64,000 nucleotides of DNA from Actinoplanes campanulatus (GCF_014647795.1 NZ_BMPW01000007.1:186001-250000), one strand, 5' to 3'. Positions 1 through 9,815 are shown, counted from the first letter of the stretch. Numbers and translations: made by a program. The notes: generated by a model not told the origin, from the letters alone.

Positions 1-1543
1 TCTTGATCATCGGATCCAGGCAGGCGAGGTCACGCAACCGGGCGAGGCGCGCCTGGACGGCCCGGGGATGTGCGTGCGACAGACCCCGGATGTACCAGTG
101 CGCCTCGTCCTCGATCTCGGCGTCGAGCGTCTCGCACAGCCAGGCGTGCGCGGACGGGTTGCCCTGTTCCACCGGCTGCACGGAGAACCGGCCGCCGCCC
201 TGTTCCACCGCCCAGGCTCGAAGCCCGGCCTCCAGCAGCCGTGGCATCTCCCGGTCCTCGGTTCGCGGGGCGAGGGCGCCGTCGACGTCGGCACTCGCGG
301 TCAGTTCGGCGAGACGTGCGCCGAGCCGGATCATCCCGGCCTCGTCCACCGGCGCCCGCAGCGGCGCCGTGCCTTCGCGGTGATCGTCGAAGTCCGCCAG
401 CCCGATGACCTCGTCCTCGGCCAGGCAGTAGCGAACATGCTCGTCGGCCCGCTGGATCAACTGCCGCGGCGTGTACTTGTCCGCCCGGTTGAAGGCCCCC
501 GGCAGCAGTGGCCAGGTGAGATGCGGCGGCTTGTACTCGGCCACGTCGAAGAGCGGCGCGAACCGGGCCGCGATCAGGCTCTCGGCGACCTCCCGTGACG
601 GCAGCCGCGCCAGCCGGGTCTCCTGCCGGAAACGGCCCTCGAACGAGGCGAGCGAGTCCTGCCTGATCCGCTGCCAGGAGGTGGGCAGGCAGGCCACCAC
701 GGTCACGGTCCGGAACAGCTTCTCGCGTACGTCCATCAGCCCATGCCCGAGATCCGCGGCGAGTCCTGGGGCTGCGACATCGCTGCTCTGGGCGAAGATC
801 ACGTCGATCTGGTCGACCGCCAGCAGGCTCGGTCCGGTGAGCGCGAGCAGTTGGGAGATCTGCACGGCCACGGCCTGGGCCGACATACCGGGTTTCGGCA
901 GGCTCCACTCGGTCAGTTCAGCCTGTTCCAGGTCCGGCGCCGACAGCAGCCAGGACTCACCCAGGTCCATGACGTCGATGTCGGCCGAGGCCATCAGGAC
1001 GAGCGCGCGAAGCGTGTGCCGGCACTCCCGGCCGGTCTCGGGGTCCGCGAGCCGGACCGCGGTGACGAACGCATCGAGTGTGGCCGGTGTCAGTGGGCTC
1101 TGCCCACGGATCTGCCGGCGCAGCGCGAGTGGGACCTCCGCCCGTTCGCTGAGCCGTTCCAGGAGCATCACCAGTTGGGAGTGCCGGTAGTAGCCGGAGC
1201 GGCGTAACCCCCGCAGGAACGTCTGCAGGATGTTCGGCCAGAACATGCGGCCGTCGGTGATGCCCATCAGGAAGAAGTAGCCGTGGCGTTCCTGAACCTT
1301 CTCACGGGCCCATCGCAGCAGGTGCGTCTTGCCCGAGCCGTGCTGTCCCTCCACGACCAGGCCCAGCGGCGAGCCGGTCCGCCTCGCCTCCGCCTCCTCG
1401 AAGGCGTGGAGAACCGCCGCTCCGGCGGCGCCGTTCAGTTCGTCGAGGTGAACGTCGAGGGCGGTCCAGACGTCCTCGGGTGTCGGCGCCCAGTCCAGCC
1501 GGCGTAGCTCAGTGAGCGCACGCCGCTGGTCCGCCTCGATCAC
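1..1543 (-). CDS. P-loop ATPase, partial (C-terminus off left edge)
   Basis: This minus-strand frame is open from 1543 to the window edge, about 514 codons. It starts at a GTG that overlaps the stop of the upstream gene in a GTGA, so the two genes are translationally coupled. The N-terminal third has a clear Walker A (GQHGSGKTHLL, about residues 64-74). A Walker B-like strand (LLAVDQIDVIF) lies near residue 240, and a sensor-like stretch follows (VTVVACLPTSWQRIR). This is a large AAA+/STAND-like ATPase of the kind that acts as a motor or switch in conflict systems. I do not recognise the exact family. The partner gene and the missing neighbours to the left would decide whether it belongs to a defense system. 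Confidence 0.7.
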   Translation of the reverse strand, partial: MIEADQRRALTELRRLDWAPTPEDVWTALDVHLDELNGAAGAAVLHAFEEAEARRTGSPLGLVVEGQHGSGKTHLLRWAREKVQERHGYFFLMGITDGRMFWPNILQTFLRGLRRSGYYRHSQLVMLLERLSERAEVPLALRRQIRGQSPLTPATLDAFVTAVRLADPETGRECRHTLRALVLMASADIDVMDLGESWLLSAPDLEQAELTEWSLPKPGMSAQAVAVQISQLLALTGPSLLAVDQIDVIFAQSSDVAAPGLAADLGHGLMDVREKLFRTVTVVACLPTSWQRIRQDSLASFEGRFRQETRLARLPSREVAESLIAARFAPLFDVAEYKPPHLTWPLLPGAFNRADKYTPRQLIQRADEHVRYCLAEDEVIGLADFDDHREGTAPLRAPVDEAGMIRLGARLAELTASADVDGALAPRTEDREMPRLLEAGLRAWAVEQGGGRFSVQPVEQGNPSAHAWLCETLDAEIEDEAHWYIRGLSHAHPRAVQARLARLRDLACLDPMIK

Positions 1544-2172
1544 GCCGGGCCGATCGTGATCAGATGCTTCGCCTCGCCCCCGATGAGGATCGCGGCGTCG
1601 AGCGCCTCCCGCGGCAGCTCGTTGCGGGCCGGGTCGGGGTCGAGGTGGATCTCCCGGCGCCGGTCCAGCTCCTCGAGGACCCGATCCTGTTCGTCCCGCG
1701 TGATGTCGGTCAGGCGATCACGGACCAGCACGAGCCGGATCAGGTCGCCCGGCCTCTCGGCGAGGTCCGCGTAGGCGCCGCGGATCCGCTCCTCGATGGT
1801 GCCGGCGGGCGGCGGCCCCGGGTCCGGCTCGGCGTAGAGGTCGGCGATCTGCTGGTCGCCGCGTGCCAGCAGGCTGTCCAGGTGGCGCAGGGTGGCGTAG
1901 TGCAGCAGCCAGGCGGCGGAGACCTTCTCCGGTGGCGGCGACCGGAACTCCTGCCGGGCCCGCGCCCAGCCCAGGTCGGTCAGCTCGTAGAAGATCGCGC
2001 GCCGCGCGCCCGTCTCCCAGGTGATCAGCTTCTGTGCGGTGAGTTCCTCCCGGGCGGGCTTGGTGATCTCGACCCGGTAGCGCTGCTTGAGGTCGGGGTT
2101 CGAGGTCCGCTCCGCACGCACCATCAGGGCGATGAGGGCCTGCCGGGCGGGAGTGCTGAGGTCAGCAGTCAT
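1540..2172 (-). CDS. Winged-helix-like protein coupled to the ATPase
   Basis: The protein has about 210 residues and I do not recognise the family. I chose the ATG at 2172 because a GGAGA lies about ten bases upstream; an in-frame GTG at 2205 would add 11 residues without a good ribosome site. Residues 5-80 read like a winged helix: a helical segment, then a basic region, then a beta-wing-like stretch (TGARRAIFYELTDLGWARA). The rest is charged and helical and rich in Arg, Asp and Glu. Its stop overlaps the ATPase start, so the pair is co-translated. A small DNA-binding or adaptor subunit working with the ATPase is my inference. Confidence 0.6.
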   Translation of the reverse strand: MTADLSTPARQALIALMVRAERTSNPDLKQRYRVEITKPAREELTAQKLITWETGARRAIFYELTDLGWARARQEFRSPPPEKVSAAWLLHYATLRHLDSLLARGDQQIADLYAEPDPGPPPAGTIEERIRGAYADLAERPGDLIRLVLVRDRLTDITRDEQDRVLEELDRRREIHLDPDPARNELPREALDAAILIGGEAKHLITIGPA

Positions 2173-2312
2173 CGATGCGATCTCCGGATCTGAGTCTCGA
2201 ACCACGCGAACGCGCTGTCCGAAGCATCATTACCGGAAGTGGGGACGGCGTTACCGGTCCCGACCCTGTCCGCTATCCGATAGCTACACCCACCGATACA
2301 CCCATTGACTGC

Positions 2313-3563
2313 TCAACCGGTCAGGATCGGCGCCAGTACGTCGTACACATGGGTGTTGGGGTGTTTGCCGGTGAATCTGTCGGCCTGTGGGCCGACCGCG
2401 GTGACCGGAACGTCCTGGCCGGTGTGCGCGGTGGTGGTCCAGTCCATGGTGAAGCGGAGCTTCGTGCCCTTGACCGGGAGCGGCCCGTCCTCTGCCGACT
2501 TACCGGCGCCGGATTCGTCCTTCGGGTCGACGGCCTCCACGGACAGGCCGCCGGTCTCGTGGTCGCCGGCCACCACGACGAGCGTGTCCGGATGGGCCGA
2601 GGCGTAGGCGCGGGCCACCGCGACCGTGCGGTCCAGCTGCCACATGGCCTGGAGGGTGCGTCTGGCGTTGTTCTGATGGGCGAACTCGTCGATGGCCTCC
2701 TCCTCGACGAACAGGAAGAAGCCGTCGGGGTCGGTGGAGAGGATGTCCAGCGCCTTGCCGGTCATCGTCGGCAGGCTGACCACCGGCTGGTAGACGTCGC
2801 CCCTGCCTTCGGCGTGCTGCTGGAACATCTCCTCGTTGGCGAAGAGGCCGAGCAGTCTGCCGGAGCCGGCCGCGGCGAGCTGGGCGGGCGTGGAGACGTA
2901 CTGGTAGCCGGCCGCGCGGGCCCGCGTGATCAGGTTGCCCGCGGTGCCGCGGCTGGCCTCGGTGCGGTCGGCGGCGGGCCTGTCGGGGTAGGCGCCGGGG
3001 GTGCCCTTCGGCAGCCACCAGTCCTCGCCGCCGCCCAGGATGACGTCCGGTTTCGACACGTCCAGGTATTGGCGGGCGATGTCGTCCTGCGCGTCGCGGT
3101 CGACGGCGTTGGCGTAGAACGCGGCCGGGCTGGCGTCGGTCACCTGGGCCGTGGTGACCAGCCCGGTGGCCCGGCCGGCGGCCTTGGCCTGGGCTCCGAG
3201 GGTCGGCAGCGGATTGCGGGCGGTGTCGACGCTGATCGCGCCGTTGTAGGTGCGCCGGCCGGTGGCCCACGCGGTGGCCCCGGCCGCCGAGTCGGTGATC
3301 TCCGAGACGGGGTCCTTCGGGCTGGTGGTGAGCTGCCCGGAGAACGGCAGCCGGTCCATGGCGAGCCGCCCGTCGGGGCCGAGGTGGTAGAGACGGGCGG
3401 CCTCGCGGTGGGCGGCGCCCATGCCGTCGCCGTTGATGAAGATGACGTTGCGCGCGACCGGTGCGGCCGGCTCCTCCGCGGCGACGCCGGTCACCGGGGC
3501 GCAGGAGCTCAGGGCTCCCGCGACGAGCAGAGCGGCGAGCCGATGACTGATTCGGACCAGCAT
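2313..3563 (-). CDS. Alkaline phosphatase, probable lipoprotein
   Basis: This is a PhoA-superfamily alkaline phosphatase (416 residues) that hydrolyses phosphomonoesters outside the membrane. Visible signatures are the first metal-ligand loop (FINGDGMG), the nucleophile region (DSAAGATAWATG) and the C-terminal metal-binding GDHETGG. The ATG at 3563 is preceded by a strong GGGAGGAG and opens a signal peptide ending in LSSC. That makes lipid attachment at the Cys likely. The frame stays open 69 bases further upstream, but without a ribosome site. It is a single gene that does not overlap its neighbours. Phosphate-starvation control is typical of the family; I saw no PHO box. Confidence 0.9.
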   Translation of the reverse strand: MLVRISHRLAALLVAGALSSCAPVTGVAAEEPAAPVARNVIFINGDGMGAAHREAARLYHLGPDGRLAMDRLPFSGQLTTSPKDPVSEITDSAAGATAWATGRRTYNGAISVDTARNPLPTLGAQAKAAGRATGLVTTAQVTDASPAAFYANAVDRDAQDDIARQYLDVSKPDVILGGGEDWWLPKGTPGAYPDRPAADRTEASRGTAGNLITRARAAGYQYVSTPAQLAAAGSGRLLGLFANEEMFQQHAEGRGDVYQPVVSLPTMTGKALDILSTDPDGFFLFVEEEAIDEFAHQNNARRTLQAMWQLDRTVAVARAYASAHPDTLVVVAGDHETGGLSVEAVDPKDESGAGKSAEDGPLPVKGTKLRFTMDWTTTAHTGQDVPVTAVGPQADRFTGKHPNTHVYDVLAPILTG

Positions 3564-3912
3564 GCGCTCCTCCCAACTCCATCGCTGCAAGTTCACCCGC
3601 ATGAGCAGACGCCTCGGCCGGACTTTCGGCACGTCATCTGAGGCAGCCTTGCTGGATGCCTAACGGAATCCTTACGTGTGCAGGGCTTGAATCGCACCAA
3701 CCCCCTCGGGCAGTATCGATGCCGCGAGGGAAACCTCGACACGGCAGAGCGGGTCTGTGCCAGCACTGACGACGTGAGACACGCGGCCACCTCACCTACT
3801 GGGTGGTGGATCGGGTGCGGTTCGAGCTGGGAATCCCCGTGGATCTGTCCATGGGGAGCCGTTAACAGGGAAATTCTCCTCGAAAATTGCCTGCGGTGCG
3901 GGCGTTACAGCG
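3564..3912. other. Intergenic stretch with decayed coding traces
   Basis: No convincing gene was found here. On the plus strand a short readable peptide (GHLTYWVVDRVRFELGIPV, about 3786-3845) follows an in-frame stop and ends at a TAA near 3863. It looks like the tail of a lost gene, but this is weak. The region also carries the divergent upstream DNA of the phosphatase. Confidence 0.3.
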
Positions 3913-4122
3913 ATGGCGGGGCGGCGGCTACGGATGCCGTCGCCCTCCTTCTCGGCGGCGAGAGTACTCCAGTCGACACTGACCGCGGCGATCACCGGGG
4001 CGGCCTGGTCAGACTTGATATGGATCAGCGAGATCGGCTACGACCAGGCGGACGCGGTCGTGCTGACCCGCGCCTTCCTGGCGGACCCGGACCGGTTCCT
4101 GGACCGGATGCTCACCGATTGA
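3913..4122 (+). CDS. Small hypothetical protein or gene remnant
   Basis: This is a 69-codon frame that converges on the dehydrogenase gene and overlaps its 3' end by 11 bases. The C-terminal half (DAVVLTRAFLADPDRFLDRML) has natural composition, while the N-terminus is Arg/Ser-rich and unconvincing. The ribosome site is weak. It may be the tail of a decayed gene rather than a complete one. Confidence 0.25.
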   Translation: MAGRRLRMPSPSFSAARVLQSTLTAAITGAAWSDLIWISEIGYDQADAVVLTRAFLADPDRFLDRMLTD

Positions 4123-6964
4123 CCTGCTTCTTGGGCAGCGCGTCGGCGAGCAGCTGCACCAGGTGCACGCCGGTCACCCCGGCCAGGTCGTCGGCCTGGG
4201 TGCGGCAGGAGAACCCGTCGGCCAGGAAGACGTCACCCTCCTCGGCCTTCTCCAGGGCGGGCAGCAGCTGCTGTTCGGCGACCTGGACGGACACCTCGTA
4301 GTGGCCGCGTTCGACACCGAAGTTGCCGGCCAGCCCGCAGCAGCCGCCGAGCCGCTTGACCGTGGCCCCGGCGTTCTTGAGCAGCTTGGCGTCGGCGCCC
4401 CAGCCCATGACGGCGTGGTGGTGGCAGTGCGGCTGGGCGATCACCCGGACCCCCTCCAGGGAGGGCGGCTCCCAGCCGGGGGTGGCGGCGAGCAGCTCGG
4501 CCACCGTTTTGGTCGCCGCGGCCACCGCCTTGGCCGCCTCGTTGTCGACCAGCTCGACCGCGTCCTGGCGCAGCACGCCGGTGCAGGACGGCTCCAGGCC
4601 GACGATGGGGATGCCCTGCTTGACCGCCTCGTGCAGTTCGGCGACGGTGGTGCCGAGGATGCGGCGGGCCGCGTCGAGCTGGCCGGTGGAGATCCAGGTG
4701 AGGCCGCAGCAGGCTTTCCGGCTGGTGACCTGCGGGGCGTAGCCGGCGTCGACGAGCAGGTCGACGGCGGCGCGGGCGATCTCCGGCGAGAAGTGGTCGG
4801 TGAAGCTGTCGACGAACAGCACGACCGGTTTGCCGGTTTTGACCGGCACGAAGGATCCGCGGAACGTCTTCGGCGCGAAGCTCGGGATGTTGCGGCGCTT
4901 GTCGACGCCCGCGATCCACAGCGCGAGGCCGCGGATGCCGGGCAGGCTGGTCGCCAGGTTGGCCAGCGCGGGCATCCTCGACGCGAGCCGGGACCAGCGC
5001 GGCAGCCAGCCGAGCGAGTAGTGCGACCGGGGCCGCACCCGCCCCTTGAAGCTCTGGTGCAGCACCTCGGACTTGTAGGCCGCCATGTCGATCCCGGTCG
5101 GGCAGTCCGACGCACAGCCTTTACAGGACAAACAAAGATCAAGCGCATCGTGTACGGCCTCCGCGCGCCAGTCCGGCACGAGATCGCCGTCGAGCATCTC
5201 CTGGAGCACGCGCGCCCGTCCGCGGGTGGAGTCCTTCTCGTTCTTGGTGGCGAGGTAGGACGGGCACATCACGCCGCCGAGCACAGTGGTGTCGGCGCGG
5301 CACTTGCCGACGCCGGTGCACCGGTGCACGGCCTGGTTGAAGTCACCGCCGTCGGAGTGGTAGGCCAGCGCCAGCTCGGTGCGCACCGGCCGGGCCTGGG
5401 AGACGCGGATGTTGGCGTCCACCGGGTCCGGGTCGACCAGGTTGCCCGGGTTGAGCAGGTTGCCGGGGTCGAAGGTGTGCTTGATCCGGCGGAACAGGTT
5501 CATGGCGTCCGGCGAGTACATCCGGGCGAGCAGTTCGCTGCGGGCGCGGCCGTCGCCGTGTTCGCCGGAGAGTGATCCGCCGTAGCTGACGACCAGGTCG
5601 GCGGCGTCCTCCAGGAAGGCGCGGAAGCGGGCCGGGCCGTCCGGCTTGTCCAGCGGGAAGTCGAGGCGCACATGCACGCAGCCGTCGCCGAGGTGCCCGT
5701 ACGGCATGACGCTGAGTCCGTGCCGGGCGGTGAGGGCGTCGAAGTCGCGCAGGTAGGCGCCGATGCGGGCGGGCGGGACGGCGGCGTCCTCCCAGCCGGC
5801 GTGCGCGGGCAGCCCGGACGGTGCGCGCCCGGCGAGGCCGGCGCCGTCCTCACGGATCTTCCACAGCGGGGCGGCCTCGGCGGTGTCCTCCACGATCCGG
5901 GAGTCGACCGCCTCGGCGACGGCGATCAGCCGACGGGTGCGGTCGCGGACGTCGTCGAGGTCGTCGCCGGCGATCTCCACCATCAGCCAGGCGGCGCCGC
6001 CGGGCAGCGGCGGGACGGCGTCCGGGCCGCGGCGGCTGCGGACCACGTCGCAGATGCGGTGGTCGAGGCCCTCGCAGGCGGTGGGCGCGAACTCCAGGAT
6101 CTTCGGGATGACGTCGCCGGCCGTACCGAAGTCGGGGTAGCCGAGGACGACGAGGGTGCGGTGGACCGGGTCGGCGACCAGTTTCACGGTCGCCTCGGTG
6201 ATCACCGCGAGGGTGCCCTCGCTGCCGACCAGGAACTCGGTGAGGTTGAACCCGTTCTCGGGCAGCAGGTGCTCCACCGCGTAGCCGGAGACCTGGCGGC
6301 CGAAGCGGGCGAACTCGGTGCGGGCGACCGCGAGGTTGTCGCCGATGACGCCGCGCAGGGCTTCGGTGATCTTCTCGGCGCCACTCAGCGGGTCCGTGAT
6401 CAGCTCGTCGCCGTCGATCGTGTAGGCGCGCAGCCCGGCCACGTTGTCCGAGGTCCGGCCGTAGCCGAGGGTGCGTGACCCGCACGAGTTGTTGCCGATC
6501 ATGCCGCCGATGGTGCAGCGGGTGTGCGTCGACGGGTCCGGCCCGAACCGCAGCCCGTGCGGCTTGGCGGCGGCCTGGAGGGTGGCCTGGATGGTGCCGG
6601 CCTGCACCCGGGCGGTCCGCGCCACCGGGTCGATGTCGAGCACCCGGTTCATGTGGCGGCTGAAGTCGAGGACCACGCCGGGGCCGATCGCGTTACCGGC
6701 GACCGAGGTGCCCGCGCCGCGCGCCGTGATCGGCACGCCCAGCGTCCGGCACACCTGCAGGGTGGCCAGGACGTCCTCGGCGGAGCGCGGCCGGACGATC
6801 GCCTGCGGCACGATCCGGTACAGCGAGGCGTCGGACGCGTACGCCGATCGGTGTGCCGCGTCGGTGAGGACGTCGGTCACGCCCGCCCGGCGAAGGTTCT
6901 CGACCAGCGGTGCGGCAATGGCTGCTTGTGTCACGAGATGTCCAGGCATTCTGTTTGTGGCCAC
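4112..6964 (-). CDS. FAD-linked oxidase / Fe-S dehydrogenase (D-lactate or D-2-hydroxyacid type)
   Basis: This 950-residue fusion has a FAD-binding PCMH domain at about residues 40-270 (TARGAGTSVAGNA and GGMIGNNSCGSRTLGYG motifs). A FAD-oxidase C-terminal domain covers about 270-540. Two 4Fe-4S motifs follow near 550-640 (CTGVGKC with CP, and CLSCKGCASDCP). A C-terminal heterodisulfide-reductase-like half carries CCG motifs (ACCGLTW, PSCTGVL, GGCCGLAGNFG). The layout matches single-chain respiratory dehydrogenases such as YdiJ and Dld-II, which oxidise D-2-hydroxyacids and pass electrons to quinone. The substrate cannot be told from sequence. The start is the GTG at 6964 or the ATG at 6949; neither has a strong ribosome site. 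Confidence 0.9.
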   Translation of the reverse strand: MATNRMPGHLVTQAAIAAPLVENLRRAGVTDVLTDAAHRSAYASDASLYRIVPQAIVRPRSAEDVLATLQVCRTLGVPITARGAGTSVAGNAIGPGVVLDFSRHMNRVLDIDPVARTARVQAGTIQATLQAAAKPHGLRFGPDPSTHTRCTIGGMIGNNSCGSRTLGYGRTSDNVAGLRAYTIDGDELITDPLSGAEKITEALRGVIGDNLAVARTEFARFGRQVSGYAVEHLLPENGFNLTEFLVGSEGTLAVITEATVKLVADPVHRTLVVLGYPDFGTAGDVIPKILEFAPTACEGLDHRICDVVRSRRGPDAVPPLPGGAAWLMVEIAGDDLDDVRDRTRRLIAVAEAVDSRIVEDTAEAAPLWKIREDGAGLAGRAPSGLPAHAGWEDAAVPPARIGAYLRDFDALTARHGLSVMPYGHLGDGCVHVRLDFPLDKPDGPARFRAFLEDAADLVVSYGGSLSGEHGDGRARSELLARMYSPDAMNLFRRIKHTFDPGNLLNPGNLVDPDPVDANIRVSQARPVRTELALAYHSDGGDFNQAVHRCTGVGKCRADTTVLGGVMCPSYLATKNEKDSTRGRARVLQEMLDGDLVPDWRAEAVHDALDLCLSCKGCASDCPTGIDMAAYKSEVLHQSFKGRVRPRSHYSLGWLPRWSRLASRMPALANLATSLPGIRGLALWIAGVDKRRNIPSFAPKTFRGSFVPVKTGKPVVLFVDSFTDHFSPEIARAAVDLLVDAGYAPQVTSRKACCGLTWISTGQLDAARRILGTTVAELHEAVKQGIPIVGLEPSCTGVLRQDAVELVDNEAAKAVAAATKTVAELLAATPGWEPPSLEGVRVIAQPHCHHHAVMGWGADAKLLKNAGATVKRLGGCCGLAGNFGVERGHYEVSVQVAEQQLLPALEKAEEGDVFLADGFSCRTQADDLAGVTGVHLVQLLADALPKKQVNR

Positions 6965-7131
6965 GGGTTAACGCGGTTCGCACATTACCCAGGCGCCGGT
7001 CGTCACGATCGGGCGCTCTCGCAGGCCGGGACACAGCTCACGGCCCCCGCCGAGACGTGCGCCCCACCGCGTTCGGACCTGTCGACACTGCGGTCGCGTA
7101 CGGCGCGGTCCGCATGAGAAGGAGCAAATCG

Positions 7132-7665
7132 GTGAAATCCCGCATGATCGTCGTTGTCGTCGTTCTCGCCCTCGCCGTCGGGCTCGCCGGGCCCGGAGCC
7201 GCCCACGCGGCCGCTCGGCGCGACCCCACCCGGTACGCGGCCGCGCAGTGGAAGGCCGTGGTCGTACCGCTGCTGCTCGCCAACAGGAAGGTGATCGCCC
7301 GCTGTTTCGCCAACGGCCTGCTGCTCACCTCCGGCGGGCTTCGGCTGCTGCGCCCGGGCGCCCTGCTGTCCAAGCTGCTCGGCATCGCGATGTTCGCGCA
7401 GGGTGCGACGAGCGCCTCCTGCCGGGCCACGCTCGCGGTGGCGCGGGCCGCCTACCGGGTCGGGCGGGCCGGCTGGTACGACGGCACCGACTTCTACTTC
7501 GAGGACGCCAGCTACGTGGACGACATCCGGTGGGACCGCAACGTCTGCCACATCGACCTGGCGGTCGGCAGCCCCGGCCGGCGGCTGCTGCACTACCGGG
7601 CGACGTATCGGATCTGCCATCCGGCCACGTACTCGTCGACGAACTACCCCTCGCCCGCCGTGTGA
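7132..7665 (+). CDS. Secreted hypothetical protein
   Basis: The protein has 177 residues and I do not recognise it. The GTG at 7132 is set by a perfect AAGGAG seven bases upstream. It opens a classic signal peptide: basic MKSRM, a Val/Leu-rich core, then AHA-A near residue 27. The mature part has a hydrophobic helix around residues 60-90 and a Tyr/Asp-rich C-terminal half. Its four Cys (CFAN, SCRA, NVCHI, RICHP) could form two disulfides. The 3' end overlaps the convergent regulator gene by 22 bases. An extracellular structural or ligand-binding role is possible, but the sequence does not say. Confidence 0.7.
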   Translation: MKSRMIVVVVVLALAVGLAGPGAAHAAARRDPTRYAAAQWKAVVVPLLLANRKVIARCFANGLLLTSGGLRLLRPGALLSKLLGIAMFAQGATSASCRATLAVARAAYRVGRAGWYDGTDFYFEDASYVDDIRWDRNVCHIDLAVGSPGRRLLHYRATYRICHPATYSSTNYPSPAV

Positions 7666-9815
7666 GCCGCCAGCGTCGTCTCGTACGCCTGCCGGCACTC
7701 GATCTCGAGTTGCACCTCGTGGAGCGGCTCGAGCAGGGCGAGTGCCGTCCGGTGGTGTTCAAGGGCCCGCTCAGGCGATCCGGTCTCCCGCAGGGCGACC
7801 GCCAGGTAGGTGTGGCACCAGGCCTGCTGGTGCTGGAGCCGGTTGCGCTCGGCCAGGTCCAGCGCCTCGTGCAGGTGCCGTAGCGCCTCGGCGTCGTTCC
7901 CGTCGTGGGCGAGAGCGACGCCGAGGGTGACCAGCCCGGTGATGCGGGCCGGCCCGTCGGCGCGGTCGAGTGCGGCCCGGGCCAGGCCGGCGGCCTGGGC
8001 CGGCTGCCCGAGGCGCAGGGTCACGAAGGCATCGAAGGCGAGCGCCTGCGCGTGCCCGGCCCGGTTGCCGGCCCGTTCGAACAGGTCGGCGGCCCGCCGG
8101 AACGACTCCCGGGCGGTCCGTGCCTCGCCGAGGTCACGGTGGGCGAACCCGGTGCGCAGCGCCAGCGTGGCGGCGAGCCCGTCGGCGGGGCCGGACCGGT
8201 CGGCCTCCCGGTAGGCGGCGAGCGCCTCGCCGAGGCGGCCGGCGGCGGCCAGCGCGTAGCCGAGGTCGGCGAGCAGGGCGGCCCGTTCGGTGTCACGGCC
8301 GAGCCGTCCGGCCGCGGCGGCCGCCCCGTCGAGCAGCCGCACCTGGTCGTCGGTGCCCCGGTGGCGGAAGAACCAGACCCGCAGCGCCTGCGGCAGCGCG
8401 ACCGCCACCTCGTCGGCGCCGAGGCGTACGGCCAGGTCGAAGGCGGCGATCAGGTTGACGTACTCCAGGTCGAACCAGGCCATGGCCCGCTGCGGATCGC
8501 CCGGCGCCGGGGCCGGGCGGTGCGGTGACGGCAGCATCCGGTCGTACGTCTCGGCCCGTTCCCGGTAGTGGTCGAGCACCCGGCGCTGGGCCGTCCCGGA
8601 GGCGGGTTCCTCCTCGGCGGCGAGGTCGGCCGCGTACTGCCGGATCAGGTCGTGCATCCGGAACCGGCCCGGCGACGACTCCAGCACCAGGTGGGCGTCG
8701 ACCAGCTCGTCGAGCGCGTCGGCGCACCGGCCGGGCGGCAGGCCGGTGAGCGCCGCCACGACTCCCGTGTCGAAGTCGGCGCCCGGCAGCAGCCCGAGCA
8801 GCCGGAACACGCGGCGGTCCGGGTCGTCGAGCTGCCGCAGCGACATGCCGAACGCGGCGTCGAAGCGGGCCGGGCTGTCCCGCAGCCGCTCGGCCAGGAC
8901 GCCGACCGTCCAGCCGGGCCGGTGCCGCAGCCGGGCGCCCGCCATCCGCAGCGCCAGCGGCAGCCCGCCGCACCGGTCGAGCACCTGGCCGACCTCGTCC
9001 TCGCCGGTGAGCGCGACCCCGGCGACCGTGCCGAAGAGGCGGGCCGCGTCGTCGTCGGCGAGCGGGGTCAGTGACACCGGTGGCACCCCGTCCAGGCTGA
9101 CCAGCCGGTTGCGGCTGGTCACCAGGACGGCCGACTTCCCGGCGCCGGGCAGCAGCGGGCGCACCCGGTCGGCGTCGGCGGCGTTGTCGAGCACCACGAG
9201 CGCCCGCCGCCGGGACAGTTCCGAGCGCCACAGCGCCGCCCGTTCCTGCTCCCCGGCCGGTGGATGGGTGATGTCCAGGGCGCCGAGCAGCCGGCCCAGT
9301 GCGGTCGGCGGGTCCAGCGGCTCCTGGCCCGGGGTGAACCCCTGCAGGTCGAGGTAGAGGCCGCCGTCCGGGTAGGCGCCGGCCATCCGGTGTGCCACGT
9401 GCACGGCCAGGCTGGTCTTGCCCACTCCCGCCATGCCGTCGATCACCACGGCCCCGGCGGTGCGCAGCAGTTCCTCGACCCGGGCCGTCTCCCGCTCCCG
9501 GCCGGTGAAGTCGAACAGGTCGGCGGGCAGGTCGTTGCGGCGGGGCCCGGGCGCGGTGCCGGCCTTGTCGGCTTCGGCCCACAGCGGGCGCAGCGGCCGG
9601 GGGTCGCGGTGCACCACCCGGCACAGGGCGACGACGGCCTCCCACGGCGGGACGAGGCGGCCGGTCAGGTAGCGGGACAGTGAGGAGCTGCTCAGCCCGG
9701 CGTCGCGGGCCAGGGCGCGCAGGCTGAGCCCGCTCAACTCCTTGATCTGAGCGAGCTGGGAGACCAGTCGCTCGTGCGGGCCGGACACGTGCAACACCCT
9801 AACGTCCCGTGCCAC
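7644..9815 (-). CDS. XRE-NB-ARC-TPR STAND transcriptional regulator
   Basis: This signal-dependent regulator (723 residues) has an XRE helix-turn-helix near residues 18-75 (LRALARDAGLSSSSLSRYL). A NB-ARC NTPase module follows, with Walker A GMAGVGKTSLA near residue 130, Walker B ALVVLDNAAD near 215 and a GLPLALRMAG motif near 280. The C-terminal half (about 430-700) is TPR-like helices. The family uses nucleotide-driven oligomerisation to control nearby secretion or antibiotic genes. The track GTG at 9815 could be replaced by a GTG at 9788 preceded by AGGG. Its target is unknown; the adjacent secreted protein or the DUF1801 region are candidates. Confidence 0.85.
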   Translation of the reverse strand: MARDVRVLHVSGPHERLVSQLAQIKELSGLSLRALARDAGLSSSSLSRYLTGRLVPPWEAVVALCRVVHRDPRPLRPLWAEADKAGTAPGPRRNDLPADLFDFTGRERETARVEELLRTAGAVVIDGMAGVGKTSLAVHVAHRMAGAYPDGGLYLDLQGFTPGQEPLDPPTALGRLLGALDITHPPAGEQERAALWRSELSRRRALVVLDNAADADRVRPLLPGAGKSAVLVTSRNRLVSLDGVPPVSLTPLADDDAARLFGTVAGVALTGEDEVGQVLDRCGGLPLALRMAGARLRHRPGWTVGVLAERLRDSPARFDAAFGMSLRQLDDPDRRVFRLLGLLPGADFDTGVVAALTGLPPGRCADALDELVDAHLVLESSPGRFRMHDLIRQYAADLAAEEEPASGTAQRRVLDHYRERAETYDRMLPSPHRPAPAPGDPQRAMAWFDLEYVNLIAAFDLAVRLGADEVAVALPQALRVWFFRHRGTDDQVRLLDGAAAAAGRLGRDTERAALLADLGYALAAAGRLGEALAAYREADRSGPADGLAATLALRTGFAHRDLGEARTARESFRRAADLFERAGNRAGHAQALAFDAFVTLRLGQPAQAAGLARAALDRADGPARITGLVTLGVALAHDGNDAEALRHLHEALDLAERNRLQHQQAWCHTYLAVALRETGSPERALEHHRTALALLEPLHEVQLEIECRQAYETTLAAHTAGEG

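Noticed and set aside
2175-3641. 488-codon plus-strand frame
   Set aside because: Antisense shadow of the alkaline phosphatase, no domain.
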